A stretch of 64,000 nt of DNA from positions 1 to 64,000 of the forward strand of contig JAMJFZ010000363.1 in the NCBI GenBank assembly GCA_026225945.1, given 5' to 3'. Positions 62,351 through 64,000 of the stretch are shown piece after piece. This DNA comes from Cricetomys ansorgei (taxonomy: Eukaryota; Chordata; Mammalia; Rodentia; Nesomyidae). The position numbers and the translations under genes were made by a program. Numbering within the stretch: the stretch's first letter is position 1; every line of letters starts with the position of its first letter. Below the pieces are notes generated by a model. It did not search any database. It was not told the DNA's origin and worked only from the letters and a program-made list of their open reading frames with translations.

Positions 62351-63261
62351 AAGAAGAAAGAAAGCTAAGCACAAATATTCTATCTCTTCTGAGTTTCCTT
62401 CTAGTGTCCCACTGTGAGAAACCACCACTCTTGTCAGATGCACTAAGGCATGAGTTTTGAGCAGAACACACATACACAAAAGGCAGATGAACCAAGCAGC
62501 TTTGGTCACACATGCTTCCCACATTGCTGAGAGACCAGCAGCACATGTGAAAGTCCAGTGGATTTTCCAGTTGGCCTATGTGGACAACTCACAAACATGG
62601 CACAAGCCTGCAGGACTTGTCAGATGCCCTGCAACCACAGCATGACCCATCTAAAACGCCTGCTGGGGAAAGCTGAGATGCGTAGAACCAGCTGGCACAC
62701 ACAGGCCTTCTCCCATGGATCCTAAATGCATCCATATAAAGTCATCTTATGAACAGTCCATTTCCTACAGTTAGAACAGTCCAGAAGCAACCTGCATGGC
62801 TCATTTCAGAAAAGGATCATTCTATCCACCAGACACTTTCCCAGGGGGAAGGAAGTTACAAAAATCATAATTACACTTGTTTGTATCACTGGCCACACCC
62901 ACAAATAAAACCAGCAAGAAATTTTCCCAAATCCCTTTCCTATGGACGATTCTGCCTCAGACTGAGGGATGGCCACAGTCGGTTGGTACCTGTACGCAGC
63001 ATCAAGTCCTGCTGACCTCAGCAGAGGTGCCACTGCACCTGCACTTCAGCCCAGAGCTGCTGTTGGGGCCAGCCTTCCCTGCCTCGTGCTCTCTATCCAG
63101 CTGTGAGAGAGACTGGCAGCTGACAGTCCCTTCCCTGTGCCCAGGAGCCTTGTAAGGAAAGCTTAACCATGACAAGAACCACTCCACAGAGGGTCGGTGA
63201 CAGCTGCTCAAATGCCCGGATCCCAGAAGGATTTAGCTTATTTTTCTTTTCTACTTATTTA

Positions 63262-63472
63262 TTTGAGGTGGGATCTCATATAGCCTAGGCTGGCTTTGAT
63301 CCCTTCATAGTCAAGGATGACTTTGAACTTCTGATCTATCTGCTTCTACCTCCCAAGGACTGAGTTTAGACATGTGCACCACCACATCCAGTTTGTACAG
63401 TGCCAGGGACCAAATCTATGGAACTGTGCATGCCAGGTAAGCACTATACCAACTGAGCTACATGCCCAGCAC
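63262..63472 (-). repeat. B4 SINE, antisense
   Basis: A reverse B1 part (GTGGGATCTCATATAGCCTA, GATGACTTTGAACTTCTGAT) is followed by a reverse ID part (GTGCCAGGGACCAAATCTAT, CCAACTGAGCTACATGCCCA). Confidence 0.82.
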
Positions 63473-64000
63473 CCCCAGGAAGACATCCAGTAGCAAAGCC
63501 TCAAGTCCAGTTGGCTGCCCTTCCTCCCAGTGATTTTGCAAAACAGCCTTGCTTGGCTACAATACACCATGGCAGTCTGGTGACTTCTCTGAGCAAAGAG
63601 TAAGCATTTGATAAAGACTGAGATTACAATAAAAGGGAGGACAAAGAGGGCTAACGGGACCTTTGCACAGCATCTCAGTTTCAAAGTGGGAAAGGCCTTT
63701 TCTAGCGAGAGATCCTTGCACATACACCGAAGGTGGATTAAAACATAGATGCTTTTCTTTTTACTCAAATTTGGGATTGCTTTGGATTTACCATTTGTAT
63801 CTTTATTCAGTCTGGACTTAACTGGTTTCTCTGCCTTTCCTCATAACACTGAGACTTTTCACCAAGCGACCCTGCCTTCTCTAATTTGATTTTCTGGATC
63901 CGAGACTTTCATCTTCTGAGTCACTGATTGTCTGGTGCACCAGTGGTGATCAGCTCCTCAACAATTGTTTGACTATGGCTCAAGATTTAAATTTCTTTAT

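Larger units (their letters stand above)
24949..64000 (-). other. HLCS: Large HLCS intron (to window end)
   Basis: About 39 kb without any recognisable exon on either strand. Frames in it are short or fall in simple repeats. It holds the SINEs, LTRs, L1 remnants, hAT element and microsatellites listed separately, plus a few repeat-poor blocks (about 26.69-27.0, 37.56-37.91 and 50.06-50.56 kb). A small missed exon cannot be excluded by eye. Confidence 0.75.

Overview
This is a mammalian, almost certainly muroid-rodent, nuclear genomic window. Its coding content is small and split into spliced exons with GT-AG borders. The rest is introns and intergenic DNA dense in rodent SINEs (B1, B2/B3, B4, ID-like), a URR1-type hAT element, LTRs, eroded L1 and many CA/TG microsatellites. 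I see no prokaryotic features and no new multi-gene system. Comparisons with human and mouse proteins are from memory; no search was run.

Left part (1 to about 13.3 kb, + strand): the last five coding exons of SIM2 (single-minded 2, a bHLH-PAS transcription factor), at 124-229, 6839-6986, 8321-8489, 9060-9468 and 11732-12156 (stop TGA 12154-12156), then a 3' UTR with AATAAA at 13246-13251. They encode the PAS-B/PAC region, the basic nuclear-localisation segment and the SIM-type C-terminal domain. The first exon is one base short, which breaks the PAS-B reading frame. The SIM2 introns carry a 28-bp minisatellite of about 41 copies, a C-rich minisatellite and a Z-DNA-type tract. The last exon lies in a CpG-rich island.

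Middle (about 13.3 to 15.4 kb): the intergenic gap between two convergent genes.

Right part (about 15.4 to 64 kb, - strand): the 3' UTR and last five coding exons of HLCS (holocarboxylase synthetase, the biotin-protein ligase), at 24881-24948, 22554-22714, 20984-21098, 19464-19677 and 18270-18441. They encode the BirA-like catalytic core, with the biotinyl-AMP loop and KWPND motif, and the C-terminal cap domain. The tail-to-tail SIM2/HLCS order is that of human 21q22 and the mouse equivalent. From 24949 to the window end I find no further HLCS exon; this is best read as one large HLCS intron filled with repeats.

The two genes are functionally unrelated neighbours (developmental transcription factor and housekeeping biotin enzyme). 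Most worth a second look: the frame-breaking base loss in SIM2, a polyalanine run in the last SIM2 exon, a three-copy tandem of a B1-derived unit, a four-copy cluster of one LTR family (two copies with perfect 6-bp target duplications), a perfect 20-bp inverted repeat, and several repeat-free stretches that look like possible regulatory elements.
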